This document shows positions 23,077-33,613 of a DNA stretch of 64,000 nucleotides, one piece after another. Numbering within the stretch: the first letter of the stretch is position 1; every line of letters begins with the position of its first letter. Source of the DNA: Acorus gramineus. Lineage: Eukaryota > Streptophyta > Magnoliopsida > Acorales > Acoraceae. Under the pieces are notes generated by a model, which was given only the letters and a program-made list of their open reading frames with translations, ran no database searches and had not been told where the DNA came from. A program made the position numbers and the translations under genes. The stretch is from assembly GCA_030737835.1 (NCBI GenBank), contig JAUJYN010000029.1, positions 134,897 through 198,896 on the forward strand. The letters run 5' to 3'.

Positions 23077-23509
23077 GTGGAATATAAAAATAGCTTGGCA
23101 CTATTCATCATCCCCTACCTTGAGCCCTCTCTCTCCTCTCCTCCGTTTTTCTTGCGTTTAAGGCCCTTAGACCCCTCAAACCTTAAAAGTTAAAACCTAG
23201 GAAGTGTAGATCGGGTCCCGATCTACACCCCGGTGGTTTCAAATCCCAATTCCGGCGAGTTTTGCCCGTCCGTCCGCCCTCTCTTCTCCTCTGTTTTGAG
23301 CCATCTCGGTGGTGGAGGTAGATCGGGGCGTTGGAAACCCTTTGGGAGAGGTTTCGGTGCGCGGAGAGCAACCAGATTTCCTTTCCTCCCCTTGGTAAGC
23401 CTCTTTTTCCCCTCTTTCTTGCTTAGATGTATGCTAGGAAGGTGGAAATGGGGTTGGGTGGTGGTTGGCGGCGGTGGGTGGCCGTCGGAGGGCTGTGGGA
23501 GGCGGTCGG

Positions 23510-24540
23510 AGGGTGTGGTGGTGGTCGGAGGTGGGTGGTAGAGGAGCTCGGGCTGGCAGGCGTGCGGCTCGGGCTGGGCGGCTGCTGTCTCGGGCAGGGC
23601 AGCAGCGCAGGGTGGTGCAGGCGCAGTGGCTGGCGCAGGCGCGCGCGCGTGTGCGCGCAGCCGTGCGCGAGTGTGTGCGCTCGGGCGGTGCTGGGGGCCA
23701 GCAGGGCTGGGCGTGCGGGCGCTCGACTGGCGCTGGGGGCCAGGAGGGCTGGGCGTGCGCGCTGGGCCGGCTGGCAGGGCTAGCTCGGGTAGGCTGGGAG
23801 CTGGTGCACCAGTTTGCTGGGCGCGCGAGTGCGTGCGCGCGGGTGCGCGCGCAGGCGTGCGCTCGGGGGGTGCAGGGAGAGGCGTACGGAGCAGGCTAGC
23901 TGGGCTGTGCGCGCTGGCAGGCCGGGCGAGCAGGCTGGGCGCGCAGGCGTGCAGGGCAGGGGCGCTCGGGCATCAGGCGGGCAGTGCCCTGGGCGTGCAG
24001 GTGAGCGGTGCTCGGGCCACTCGGCGACGCGCGCAGGCAGGCAACGCGGGCAGCAGCGTGGGCCGGCTGGCAGGCGCGCTGGGCGCGTGTTGCACGTGCG
24101 TGTACGTGGGCGCTGGGTCGCGGGTACTGGGTGCTGGCCGAGGGTGCCGGACACTGGGCGCTGGGGCGCTGGGCACCGCTGTGGGGCGTGCGCGCGGGGC
24201 GCTGGGCAGAGGCAGGCGTGCGCGCGGTGTGGGAGCTGGTGGTGCGCGCGGAGTGCGCGCGGGGTAGAGCTGGCGGTGCGCGCGGGGCGGAGCTGGCGGT
24301 GCGCGCGGGGTGCGTGCGGGGCGTGCGGCGTGCTCGTGTGGTGTGCGCGGGGAGCGCGGGGGTGCGCGCGGGCTGCTGCGGCGGGGCGCAGTGGGCGGGT
24401 GCACCGGGTGGCTCGGCTGCGGGTCCAGGGCGGCGGGCAGGGGCCCGGCGGCGCCTGGGCGCGCGGGCTGAGGCGCCGCGGCGCACCCGAAGGGTCGGGT
24501 GGCCGTGCGGGTGGTTGCCGGTGGTGCGGGAGTGAGCCGG
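23510..24540 (+). repeat. CpG-dense core of element D 5' LTR
   Basis: About 1 kb of GCGC/GTGC-rich low-complexity DNA, the longest core in the window together with its partner at 29860-30920. Open frames of 100-480 codons on both strands follow from the lack of A/T-containing stop codons. Confidence 0.82.
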
Positions 24541-25479
24541 AGTGCTCGGGCTAGCGTGCGTACGTGCCGTATGTACGTTTGCCCGAGTATGGGGTATTTT
24601 TGGGTAGTTTAATGTATTGTTGGGTATTTTTAGTGTGTTTGTGGATTTTACTCACCGTATAAATGTCTGTCTTGCAGATCTGGACGGACGGTCGCGCGAC
24701 GACCCAGATACTGGTGAGTGGGACAATCCAACCCAGTAGAGAGGTGTTATACGCACTTGGGCGTATACCGACCTCTCCTGGGGCACCATGGATAGATATT
24801 GGCATGTTGTAATTTGTATATCATGCGAGCATGATTTAATTGTAGAATGCATGTTACCCTAGACTTTGCATGTTAGGGACTTGCACCCTTAGGATATGTA
24901 TATGAGCCATGCACCATGTCCCCTGTTTCCATGTTAGGAAGCCCGACCGATGAATGTGCCCTACTAGTTTATTTATTAAATTAAATGCTAGTATTTGTTA
25001 AATTGCATGTTATAGTGAATATTATAGGGGAGGGGCCTTGCGAGGACAGCGGTGAGACCCGGGTTAGGGTACACCGTTTTCCTTGTTTGGTTGTCGGGGT
25101 GTCCTATAACGGGAACTCACGCTGCCCTCCCGAGTTTCTTTCCCCCAATGATATTCCACCCTTGTTATAACCTTATGCATGTTCCCCGCATCGTAGTTAT
25201 GCGCCCTGGTGGGTTCTGAGGAATTCAGAACATTAGTGTTGTTATGATGTGTTGTCTGCGGATCCGAGTGGATCATATGCGATGGATAGGCTGTTCTGTT
25301 CCCTTCGTTGGATCCGTGTAGAGACTACCTCAGCGTTAGACAGGTTGTCCCGTGCAGGGGCTCCCAGTAGTAGGCGCCTCCTGATTTGGTAGAAGGACTG
25401 TGCTGAACGTGGGAGTGGCCAAACGACCTACGGAGTGAGGAGAGACTATCGGTGGACCAAGGGTGACCAACAGCCTAGT

Positions 25480-25830
25480 CAGTCCCAAGAGCCTATGTCA
25501 CCCGTTGTAGGGTGAGGGTGAGGGTGTAGTGGGTTGGCGATGAGCGACCCGCTGGATTTGTCTATGGATGATTGTCAGTCCCAATATCCTATGTCACTCC
25601 TGTTGAGGGGTGAGGGTGAGGGTGTAGTAGGTTGGCGATAGCGACCTGCTGGATTGGTGTAGTAAGTCCCAATATCCTTGGTCACCCATTGAGGGTGAGG
25701 GTGAGGGTGTAGCGGGTTGGCGGAAGCGACCCGCTGGTTTTGTGTTGATTAGTCCCAATATCCTTGGTCACCCATTGAGGGTGAGGGTGAGGGTGTAGTG
25801 GGTTGGCGTTAGCGACCCACTAGTTTGAGG
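25480..25830 (+). repeat. G-rich tandem modules in element D 5' LTR
   Basis: Four units with GGGTGAGGGTGAGGGTGTAG followed by a hairpin of the AGTGGGTTGGC...GCGACCCACT type. The partner array in the 3' LTR is 31810-32160. Confidence 0.85.
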
Positions 25831-26369
25831 AATTGTTGTTATTTGTGGCTATGATAATGTGGTTGTGGATGTTAAGAATTATCTGGTTGTGGTCAATATT
25901 GTCTGTGATGCATGGGTTGTGCCGTTCACTGAGCGTGTGGCTCACCCCCTCGCACAATATTTTTCTTCAGTGTCATCTGAGTCGGATCTGGAGGAGGAGC
26001 TGCCCGAGGGACTTCATCAGTAGCGGAGTAGCGCCACGTCCCGCGAGTATCAGAGGCTATCAGCATCCCTTGTACCAGTATGTATTATTTTTCGTGCTTG
26101 GGCACGCGTTTGTGTTGTATTTGGATGTCTTTGTATGTATATTGGCTCTCACAGGACATGTGATTATGTATAGAGTCTGTAGTGTGTTTTGATTACAGAT
26201 TCAGTCTTTAGCTTCCGCATTTGGTGTATATATCATGTCAGCCCTGTTTTTGTTGTCTGTGTGTCATTCTGGTTGCTTGTGTATGATATATTATTGACCT
26301 CCTGTGTAGATTCTGATATTTTATATACACTTGCCGCGTCCCGGGGACGCCCGGGGCGTGACAAAAAGT

Positions 26370-26385
26370 TGGTATGAGAGCCTGG
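26370..26385 (+). promoter_or_regulatory. Primer-binding site of element D, one mismatch
   Basis: TGGTATGAGAGCCTGG, 6 bp after the LTR. It matches the initiator-Met primer site except for G in place of C at the seventh base. Confidence 0.88.
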
Positions 26386-26483
26386 TCCTGTCAGAGCCAA
26401 TGGTCTTCTTTCGTAGAGATGAGTCCTAGGATTTTGATATGAGTATTCTGATCCTAGTGTTTGGTTTTCTTAGGATTGCTGAT

Positions 26484-27801
26484 ATGTCTCCTCGTGGAGG
26501 ACGGCGCGGACATGGTCCCTCTCGACCTTTGGAGGTTTCCGGACCTACCAGAGGCGAGGTGTCTGCTGGAGAGTCCACGGCAGTGAGGCCAGGATCGGCG
26601 CAGGAGCCTCCCGCACGGGAACGTGCGTTCGCTCAGATAGCGGATTCGTTGGAGACTCGGATCAAGGCACTGGAGGCCCAGACCAGAGTGTTGGTAGAGC
26701 AGACGCGGGAGATCCGGGAGCTGAGGGCGGCCCGTGATGCAGTTCCACAGGTCCCCTTGGTAGATCCGTCTGTGGTACCCGAAGTACCCCCAGTCCCCGT
26801 GGTGATTCCAGCGGCGAGGGTTCAGGATCCCCTGGCGAGGGAGGTGGGGCTAGAGGCTGCAGCGCGGGTGCAGCAGTGTAGCCTCGCAGCCTTTCTGAAG
26901 CTCCACCCTCCCGAGTTCTATGGCCAGTTGGCGGATCCCCTTGCCCCAGAGCGATGGTTGATGGAGGTGGAGGTGATCTTCTCGACCATGCTTTGCACCG
27001 ATCGCCAGCGAGTCTCCCTGGCCACCTTCATGCTGAAGGGTAGCGCTGCCGACTGGTGGGCTACCCGAGTGGTGGACATTCCAGAGGGAGTGGAGCAGCT
27101 TTCTTGGGTAGGATTCCGGAGGTATTTCCTGGAGGAGTACTTCCCGTTCTCGGCGCAGCAGATCGTGGTGCAGGAGTTTGTGCGGTTGACGCAGGGCTCT
27201 ATGTCTGTCGCCGACTACTCCACGCGCTTCACGAGGTTATCCAGATTCGCTCCAGCTTTGGTGATGGACGAAGAGGCGAGGTGCCGCCGTTTTGAGCTTG
27301 GTCTCTGCAGCGCCATTCGGGTGCATGTCTCCTCCCAGGCTTTCTCGAGGTTCTCGACTTAGTGTCTCGCGAAGACAGTCGAGAGAGACCTCGGGATCCA
27401 GGTGAGGGCTCCGACCCCGTCGCAGATCAGGGTCCTTCCGGGAGTCGGGACCAGGGGCAGCGCAAGAGGAAGAGGCCCCGCTTCGAGCAGTCAGCGGCTG
27501 CCTCTCCTCCAGCTGATGCGGTGCCAGGGTGGGATCCAGCACCCATTGCAGCAGTGCCCATCAGTCCATGCAGCCGGAGAGGCGGCGCTGTTTCCATTGT
27601 CAGCGCATCGGGCATATCAGATACAATTGCCCTGATGCTGGCCGACCCTGTGTGCTACCTCAGCAGCGGCAGCCGACGAGGCGTGCTCCTGCTCCTCTGC
27701 CGCAGTTTGCTCAAGGCAGGGTTGCAGCGCTTTCGGCTGAGGAGGCGCAGGTTTCGGGCGTCATGGTTCGAGGTAATGTTTTGTTCCCTAGCTCCCTATG
27801 A
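26484..27801 (+). pseudogene. gag of element D, frameshifted
   Basis: Starts MSPRGGRRGHGPSRPLEVSG at 26484; the upstream in-frame Met at 26439 lies in leader sequence not shared as protein with F. A charged coiled-coil-like segment, a Pro/Val linker and the capsid-like core follow (LAAFLKLHPPEFYG, MLKGSAADWWATR, FRRYFLEEYFPF, SVADYSTRFTRLSRFAPAL). The frame ends at 27360. Compared with F, one base is missing just before this point and two more just after, so the zinc knuckle CFHCQRIGHIRYNC (about 27570-27615) lies in another frame. After 27780 the protease start diverges. An N-terminal gag of about 290 residues could still be made. Confidence 0.87.
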
Positions 27802-27859
27802 ATATATGTGTGTTGTTGCTGTTAAGCATGTGTGTATTATTCGATGAGCGGGTAATGAG

Positions 27860-28550
27860 TGTGGTTGTTCGAGTTAAAGAGGCCGGGTTGTAGCCGTCCT
27901 GGCAGGAGGCTCTCATCCGTAGGTACCGCCGATGCAGTCGGAGGGGTACTGATCGTGGGAGTGTGTCAGGTAGGGGCTAACCCGGAAATGGATTAATGGA
28001 TGATGTCGCGAGCGTGGAATCGCTCTCCCCTTCGTTGGATCCGCGTAGTACAGCCCCGGCGTTAGACAGGCTCCCGGTCAGAGGACCAGGCGAGCTACGG
28101 AGCGGGGAGAGGCTACCGGTGGACCAGGGGTAGAGAGCAGTCTAAGTCTCTCCCAAAGTCCCAATATGTCTCCTGATGGGAGTGAGGGTGTGGATGAGAC
28201 AAAGACGCGTCACCTCGTGACCCAATTGTTGTTCGACCGTTCCCACGGATGTTGGGTCCGGTCTTGAGATGGATGTTGAAGGATATCGGTGGGTGATCAT
28301 CTAGATGTAGGTGATCAAGTGCGGTTAGTGGTGCTCTTTAAAATGATGTCTTCTTCTAGTGTTCCTTTCTGGATTAAGGGGCCGCGTGAGGTCAGCGTTG
28401 AGACCCGAGCTAGGGTACTTCGTGTTCCTTGTTTGGTTGTCGGGGTATCCTATATCGGGATTTCATGTGCTCTCCCGAGGTTTCTTTTCTCAGGCAAGGG
28501 ATACCATGGAAGCATCAGATGGATGAAAGATCAAGTGTGAGTTTTGGTTG
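27860..28550 (+). repeat. LTR-like block replacing protease and N-terminal RT in element D
   Basis: Homologous to 12640-13375 in element B, from GAGGCCGGGTTGTAGC to the point where RT resumes. It carries the same LTR-like motifs in the same swapped order. Since both non-autonomous elements have it and element F does not, it marks a common ancestor. Confidence 0.75.
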
Positions 28551-29124
28551 GTGGTTAAGGCCTTTTGGGCTGAGTAATTTCTGGTAAAGGCATATCTGTG
28601 GACCCGGGCAAGACGCTCGTCGCGTCAAATTGGCGTCGGCCGTCGAACCCCGCAAGGATTCGGAGCTTCCCGAGTTGGCGGGTTATTGCAGGAAGCTTGA
28701 CGAGGGACTCTCGAAGATAGCTGTTCCTCTTAACCGCCTTACTTGGAAGGATGCCCGGTTCGAGTGGTCCCCTTCTTGCGAGGAGAGCTTCCTGGAGTTT
28801 ACTCGGAGGCTCACCTCAGCGCCAATTCTTACCTCTCCGTCTTGGAGTGGTGGGTTCGCAGTTGGATAAAGGTGTCCACGATCCTGCTCACGTCATCCCG
28901 TTCGAGCCGCTCGTCTCTGAGCCGGACAGTCATTCGTGGAGCAGTCGATTGAGATCATGGACCGCCGCGTGAGGAGGCTCTGCACCAAGACCGTCCAGTT
29001 GGTCGAGGTGCGATGGCAGCACCGTTCCGGTGTCGAGGACACTTGGGAGCTCAAGGATGCCAGGTGTGACGCATCTTTTCCCCTCCTAGATGTTTTTGCA
29101 TATTTTGAGGACAAAATTTCCTAA
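28551..29124 (+). pseudogene. RT C-terminal and chromodomain remnants of element D
   Basis: Pieces of the RT thumb ([10 protein letters not shown], then an [24 protein letters not shown] segment) run to RRLTSAPILTSPSWSGGFAV near 28865. There the sequence jumps directly to the integrase tail/chromodomain (HDPAHVIPFEPL region, EIMDRRVRRLCTKTV, VRWQHRSGVEDTWEL), ending about 29124. RNase H and the integrase catalytic core are deleted. The frame is interrupted. Confidence 0.8.
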
Positions 29125-29135
29125 GGGGGGAAGAA
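29123..29135 (+). promoter_or_regulatory. Polypurine tract of element D
   Basis: AAGGGGGGAAGAA directly before the 3' LTR. Confidence 0.88.
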
Positions 29136-32100
29136 TGTTATATATGTGTCACTTTTAGCCTGCTGGTAACCGTTGGAGCGTTCTGGCAGTTTTTCGTTTT
29201 TTTCGGTTTTCGATCGGTACCGCTAATTTTTGGACTGTTAGCTATCGTCCTGAGCTAGAGGACTCCGATTGGAAATCTAACTGCATATTTGGTGTCCTGG
29301 TGCCATTTTAGGCCTCTCACGAAAATTTCGTTGAATTCCGGTAACGTTTCCAAAATTTCGCAGTTCCGGGGCGTATCGGGTTTTTAAGTCGCCCGCTATA
29401 TAAGTGAAATCTAAAAATAGCTTGGCACTATTCATCATCCCCTACCTTGAGCCCTCTCTCTCCTCTCCTCCGTTTTTCTTCCGTTTGAGGCCCTTAGACC
29501 CTCAAAGCTTAAAAGTTAAAACCTAGGAAGTGTAGATCGGGTCCCGATCTACACCCCGGTGGTTTCAAATCCCCATTCCGGCGAGTTTCGCCCCTCCGTC
29601 CGCCCTCTCTTCGCCTCTGTTTTGAGCCATCTCGGTGGTGGAGGTAGATCCGGGCGTTGGAAACCTTTGGGAGAGGTTTCGGTGCGCGGAGAGCAACCGG
29701 ATTTCCTTTCCTCCCCTTGGTAAGCCTCTTTTCCCTCTCTTTCTTGCCTAGATGTATGCTAGGAGGGTGGAAATGGGGTTGGGTGGAGGTTGGCGGCGGT
29801 GGGTGGCCGTCGGAGGGCTGTGGGAGGCGGTCGGAGGCTGTGGTGGTGGTCGGAGGTGGGTGGTAGAGGAGCTCGGGCTGGCAGGCGTGCGGCTCGGGCT
29901 GGCGGCTGCTGTCTCGGGCAGGGCAGCAGCGCAGGGTGGTGCAGGCGCAGTGGCTGGCGCAGGCGCGCGCGCGCGGGCGTGCGCACGTGCGTGCGCTCGG
30001 GCGGTGCTGGGGGCCAGCAGGGCTGGGCGTGCGGGCGCTCGACTGGCGCTGGGGCCAGCAGGGCTGGGCGTGCGCGCTGGGCCGGCTGGCAGGGCTAGCT
30101 CGGGTAGGCTGGGAGCAGGTGCACCAGTTTGCTGGGCGCGCGAGCGCGTGCGCGCGGGTGCGCGCGCGGGCGTGCGCTCGGGGGGTGCAGGGAGAGGCGT
30201 ACGGAGCAGGCTAGCTGGGCTGTGCGCGCTGGCAGGCCGGGCGAGCAGGCCGGGCGAGCAGGCTGGGCGCGCAGGCGAGCAGGGCAGGGGCGCTCGGGCA
30301 TCAGGCGGGCAGTGCCCTGGGCGTGCAGGCGAGCGGTGCTCGGGCCACTCGGCGACGCGCGCAGGCAGGCAACGCGGGCAGCAGCGTGGGCAGGCTGGCA
30401 GGCGCGATGGGCGCGTGCTGCGCGTGCGTGCGCGTGGGCGCTGGGTGAGGGTCCCGGGTGCTGGGCGCATAGCGCTGGGCGCTGGGTCACGGGTACCGGG
30501 TGCTGGCCGAGGGTGCTGGGCGCTGGGCGCTGGGGCGCTGGGCGCTGGGCACCGCTGTGGGGCGTGCGCGCGGGGCGCTGGGCAGAGGCAGGCGTGCGCG
30601 CGGTGTGGGAGCTGGTGGTGCGCGCGGAGTGCGCGCGGGGCAGAGCTGGCGGTGCGCGCGGGGCGGAGCTGGCGGTGCGCGCGGGGTGCGTGCGGGGCGT
30701 GCGGCGTGCTCGTGTGGTGTGCGCGGGGAGCGCGGGAGATGCGCGCGGGCTGCTGCGGCGGGGCGCAGTGGGCGCGGTGCACCGGGTGGCTCGGCTGCGG
30801 GTCCAGGGCGGCGGGCAGGGGCCCGGCGGCGCCTGGGCGCGCGGGCTGAGGCGCGGTGGCGCACCCGAAGGGTCGGGTGGCCGTGCGGGTGGTTGCCGGT
30901 GGTGCGGGAGTGAGCCGGAGTGCTCGGGCTAGCATGCGTACGTGCCGTATGTCCGTTTGCCCGAGTATGGGGTATTTTTGGGGTAGTTTAATGTATTGTT
31001 GTGTATTTTTAGTGTGTTTGTGGATTTTACTCACCGTATAAATGTCTGTCTTGCAGATTTGGACGGACGGTCGCGCGACGACCCAGATACTGGTGAGTGG
31101 GACAATCCAACCCAGTAGAGAGGTGTTATACGCACTTGGGCGTATACCGACCTCTCCTGGGGCACCATGGATAGATATTGGCATGTGTAATATGTATATC
31201 ATGCGAGCATGATTTAATTGTAGAATGCATGTTACCCTAGACTTTGCATGTTAGGGACTTGCACCCTTAGGATATGTGTATGAGCCATGCACCATGTCCC
31301 CTGTTTCCATGTTAGGAAGCCCGACCGATGAATGTGCCCTACTAGTTTATTTATTAAATTAAATGCTAGTATTTGTTAAATTGCATGTTATAGTGAATAT
31401 TATAGGGGAGGGGCCTTGCGAGGACAGCGGTGAGACCCGGGTTAGGGTACACGCTGCCCTCCCGAGTTTCTTTCCCCCAATGATATTCCACCCTTGTTAT
31501 AACCTTATGCATGTTCCCCGCATCGTAGTTATGCGCCCTGGTGGGTTCTGAGGAATTCAGAACATTAGTGTTGTTATGATGTGTTGTCTGCGGATCCGAG
31601 TGGATCATATGCGATGGATAGGCTGTTCTGTTCCCTTCGTTGGATCCGTGTAGAGACTACCTCAGCGTTAGACAGGTTGTCCCGTGCAGGGGCTCCCAGT
31701 AGTAGGCGCCTCCTGATTTGGTAGAAGGACTGTGCTGAACATGGGAGTGGCCAAACGACCTACGGAGTGAGGAGAGACTATCGGTGGACCAAGGGTGACC
31801 AACAGCCTAGTCAGTCCCAAGAGCCTATGTCACCCGTTGTAGGGTGAGGGTGAGGGTGTAGTGGGTTGGCGATGAGCGACCCGCTGGATTTGTCTATGGA
31901 TGATTGTCAGTCCCAATATCCTATGTCACTCCTGCTGAGGGGTGAGGGTGAGGGTGTAGTAGGTTGGCGATAGCGACCTGCTGGATTTGTGTAGTAAGTC
32001 CCAATATCCTTGGTCACCCATTGAGGGTGAGGGTGAGGGTGTAGCGGGTTGGCGGAAGCGACCCGCTGGTTTTGTGTTGATTAGTCCCAATATCCTTGGT

Positions 32101-32693
32101 CACCCATTGAGGGTGAGGGTGCGGGTGTAGTGGGTTGGCATTAGCGACCCACTAGTTTGAGGAATTGTTGTTATTTGTGGCTATGGTAATGTGGTTGTGG
32201 ATGTTAAAGATTATCTGGTTGTGGTCAATATTGTCTGTGATGCATGGGTTGTGCCGTTCACTGAGCGTGTGGCTCACCCCTCGCACAATATATTTTCTCC
32301 AGTGTCATCTGAGTCGGATCTGGAGGAGGAGCTCCCCGAGGGACTTCATCAGTAGCGGAGTAGCGCCACGTCCCGCGAGTATCAGAGGCTATCAGCATCC
32401 CTTGTACCAGTATGTATTATTTTCCGTGCTTGGGCACGCGTTTATGTTGTATTTGGATGTCTTTGTATGTATATTGGCTCTCACAGGACATGTGATTATG
32501 TATGGAGTCTGTAGTGTGTTTTGATTACAGATTCAGTATTTAGCTTCCGCATTTGGTGTATATATCATGTCAGCCCTGCTTTTGTTGTCTGTGTGTCATT
32601 CTGGCTGCTTGTGTATGATATTATTGACCTCCTGTGTAGATTCTGATATTTTACATACACTTGCCGCGTCTCGGGGACGCCCGGGGCGTGACA
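29136..32693 (+). repeat. 3' LTR of element D
   Basis: 3558 bp, the partner of 22807-26363. Near 31451 it lacks about 60-70 bp present in the 5' copy (the TTGTTTGGTTGTCGGGG stretch). Otherwise it is very close. Confidence 0.95.
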
Positions 32694-32973
32694 TAAACAA
32701 TCCTCTCACCACTCCAACAATGATCCACCAAGACAATATGATATCCCCACTATGATATAGTAAAATCAACCCTCAAAAATATTTTTGTATTCAGCCCCAA
32801 ATCACAAATTCAATTCAAAACTAAAATACAACAACCCTCTATAAAGAATAACGATGACAAGAACAAGAATCTTTACCTAATGCAGCACGAACAATACTCC
32901 ACAAAGCTTTTCCTAATTTTTCCAAATTTTCCTTGATTTCCACTTTTTCATTCACACCAAAAATGAGCCTCGG

Positions 32974-33024
<51 letters not shown>

Positions 33025-33613
33025 GCCAATACATTAAGCCCCACCGACCTATGTATCAAATGAAATGAATGAATCCGGCCAATTTACAAAAATGACCTTC
33101 TTTAAAAATTCTTCGCAGCCTCTGGTAAAACAGTCATAACTTCCACAATCTAGCTCCGAATTATGCAATTCAACTTCCATTGGAAAGCCAAGAAGATTAT
33201 CTACAACTTTCATGTAAAGCCAATCTCCAATAACCCCTCTAACAATTCTGAATTATACGATTAACATCAAACAGGGGTGCTGCCAGACCTTTTCCATCCC
33301 CAGGGTATAATTGAAAAAACACTCATAACTTTTGCTACATGAATCCAGATGATCTAATTCCACTTTTGTATGAAATCTAACTCAAAACTGAATGCCCCAT
33401 GATAAAACCAGATTTAAACTACTCCATCTTGGGCATTAACAAAATTAAATCCGAATCATGCCAACGTCCAACTTAGGATATAACCTAAGCACACATGACC
33501 CTAATTCATTCCAAATGAATAACAATATGAAATAACACATATCATTGTGCTATCCATCAATCCAAACATTTAAAATAGTAGGATAAGCCTAAATAGAGGT
33601 TTGGGTTCTTACA
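32694..33613 (-). repeat. Right part of fragment E with a CT microsatellite
   Basis: Begins with the TAAAC duplication of D and contains an uninterrupted (CT)n tract at 32977-33022. From about 33070 to 33613 it is the U3-like start of an LTR related to B, read on the minus strand. It is fused directly to the coiled-coil exon of the PMD pseudogene at 33614. Confidence 0.7.

Larger units (their letters stand above)
22807..26363 (+). repeat. 5' LTR of element D
   Basis: 3557 bp, TGTTATATATGTGTCAC...GCGTGACA. The order is: U3 of about 0.26 kb, TATA box, pyrimidine-rich leader, splice-like donor TTGGTAAG near 23390, CpG-dense core 23510-24540, acceptor CTTGCAG near 24676, a mini-exon-like GATCTGGACGGACGG segment followed by GTGAGTGGG, four G-rich modules 25480-25830, further splice-like signals, then the conserved end. 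Confidence 0.95.
22807..32693 (+). mobile_element. Non-autonomous Tekay/Del-like Ty3/gypsy element 'D'
   Basis: A full structure: LTRs 22807-26363 and 29136-32693, primer site, purine tract and perfect target duplication TAAAC (22802-22806 and 32694-32698). The body is only 2.8 kb: gag with frameshifts, a zinc-knuckle piece, an LTR-like block, a C-terminal RT piece and a chromodomain piece. Protease, most of RT, RNase H and integrase are missing, so movement must have depended on proteins from a related element such as F. The two LTRs differ by few substitutions, with a short deletion near 31451 in the 3' copy, which points to recent insertion. Confidence 0.95.
21600..33613 (-). mobile_element. 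LTR fragment 'E', interrupted by element D
   Basis: On the minus strand it starts TGTAAGAACCCAA at 33613. For about 0.5 kb it aligns with the U3 side of element B's LTR (shared AGTTTTGAGTTAG, AAAAGTTATG, ACATGAAAGTTGTAG, AATTCGGAGCT). It continues to 32694, is cut by D with target duplication TAAAC, and resumes from 22806 down to about 21600 as AT-rich sequence. No coding region is seen. The left end is not resolved: I find neither the matching TG end nor a repeat of the 5 bp beside 33613, so E is probably truncated. The boundary is approximate. Confidence 0.6.

Noticed and set aside
25480..25830. Telomere-like or CRISPR-like repeat array
   Set aside because: The GGGTGA units are not the plant telomere repeat, and the unit structure and dispersal fit LTR minisatellites. 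The source is a plant nucleus, so CRISPR is not expected.
29748..31202. A 484-codon open frame on the minus strand (and a 365-codon frame on the plus strand) in the 3' LTR of D
   Set aside because: It lies in the CpG-dense core, where stops are rare by composition. The translation is low-complexity Ala/Arg/Pro/His, other LTR copies break the frame, and the opposite strand is equally open.
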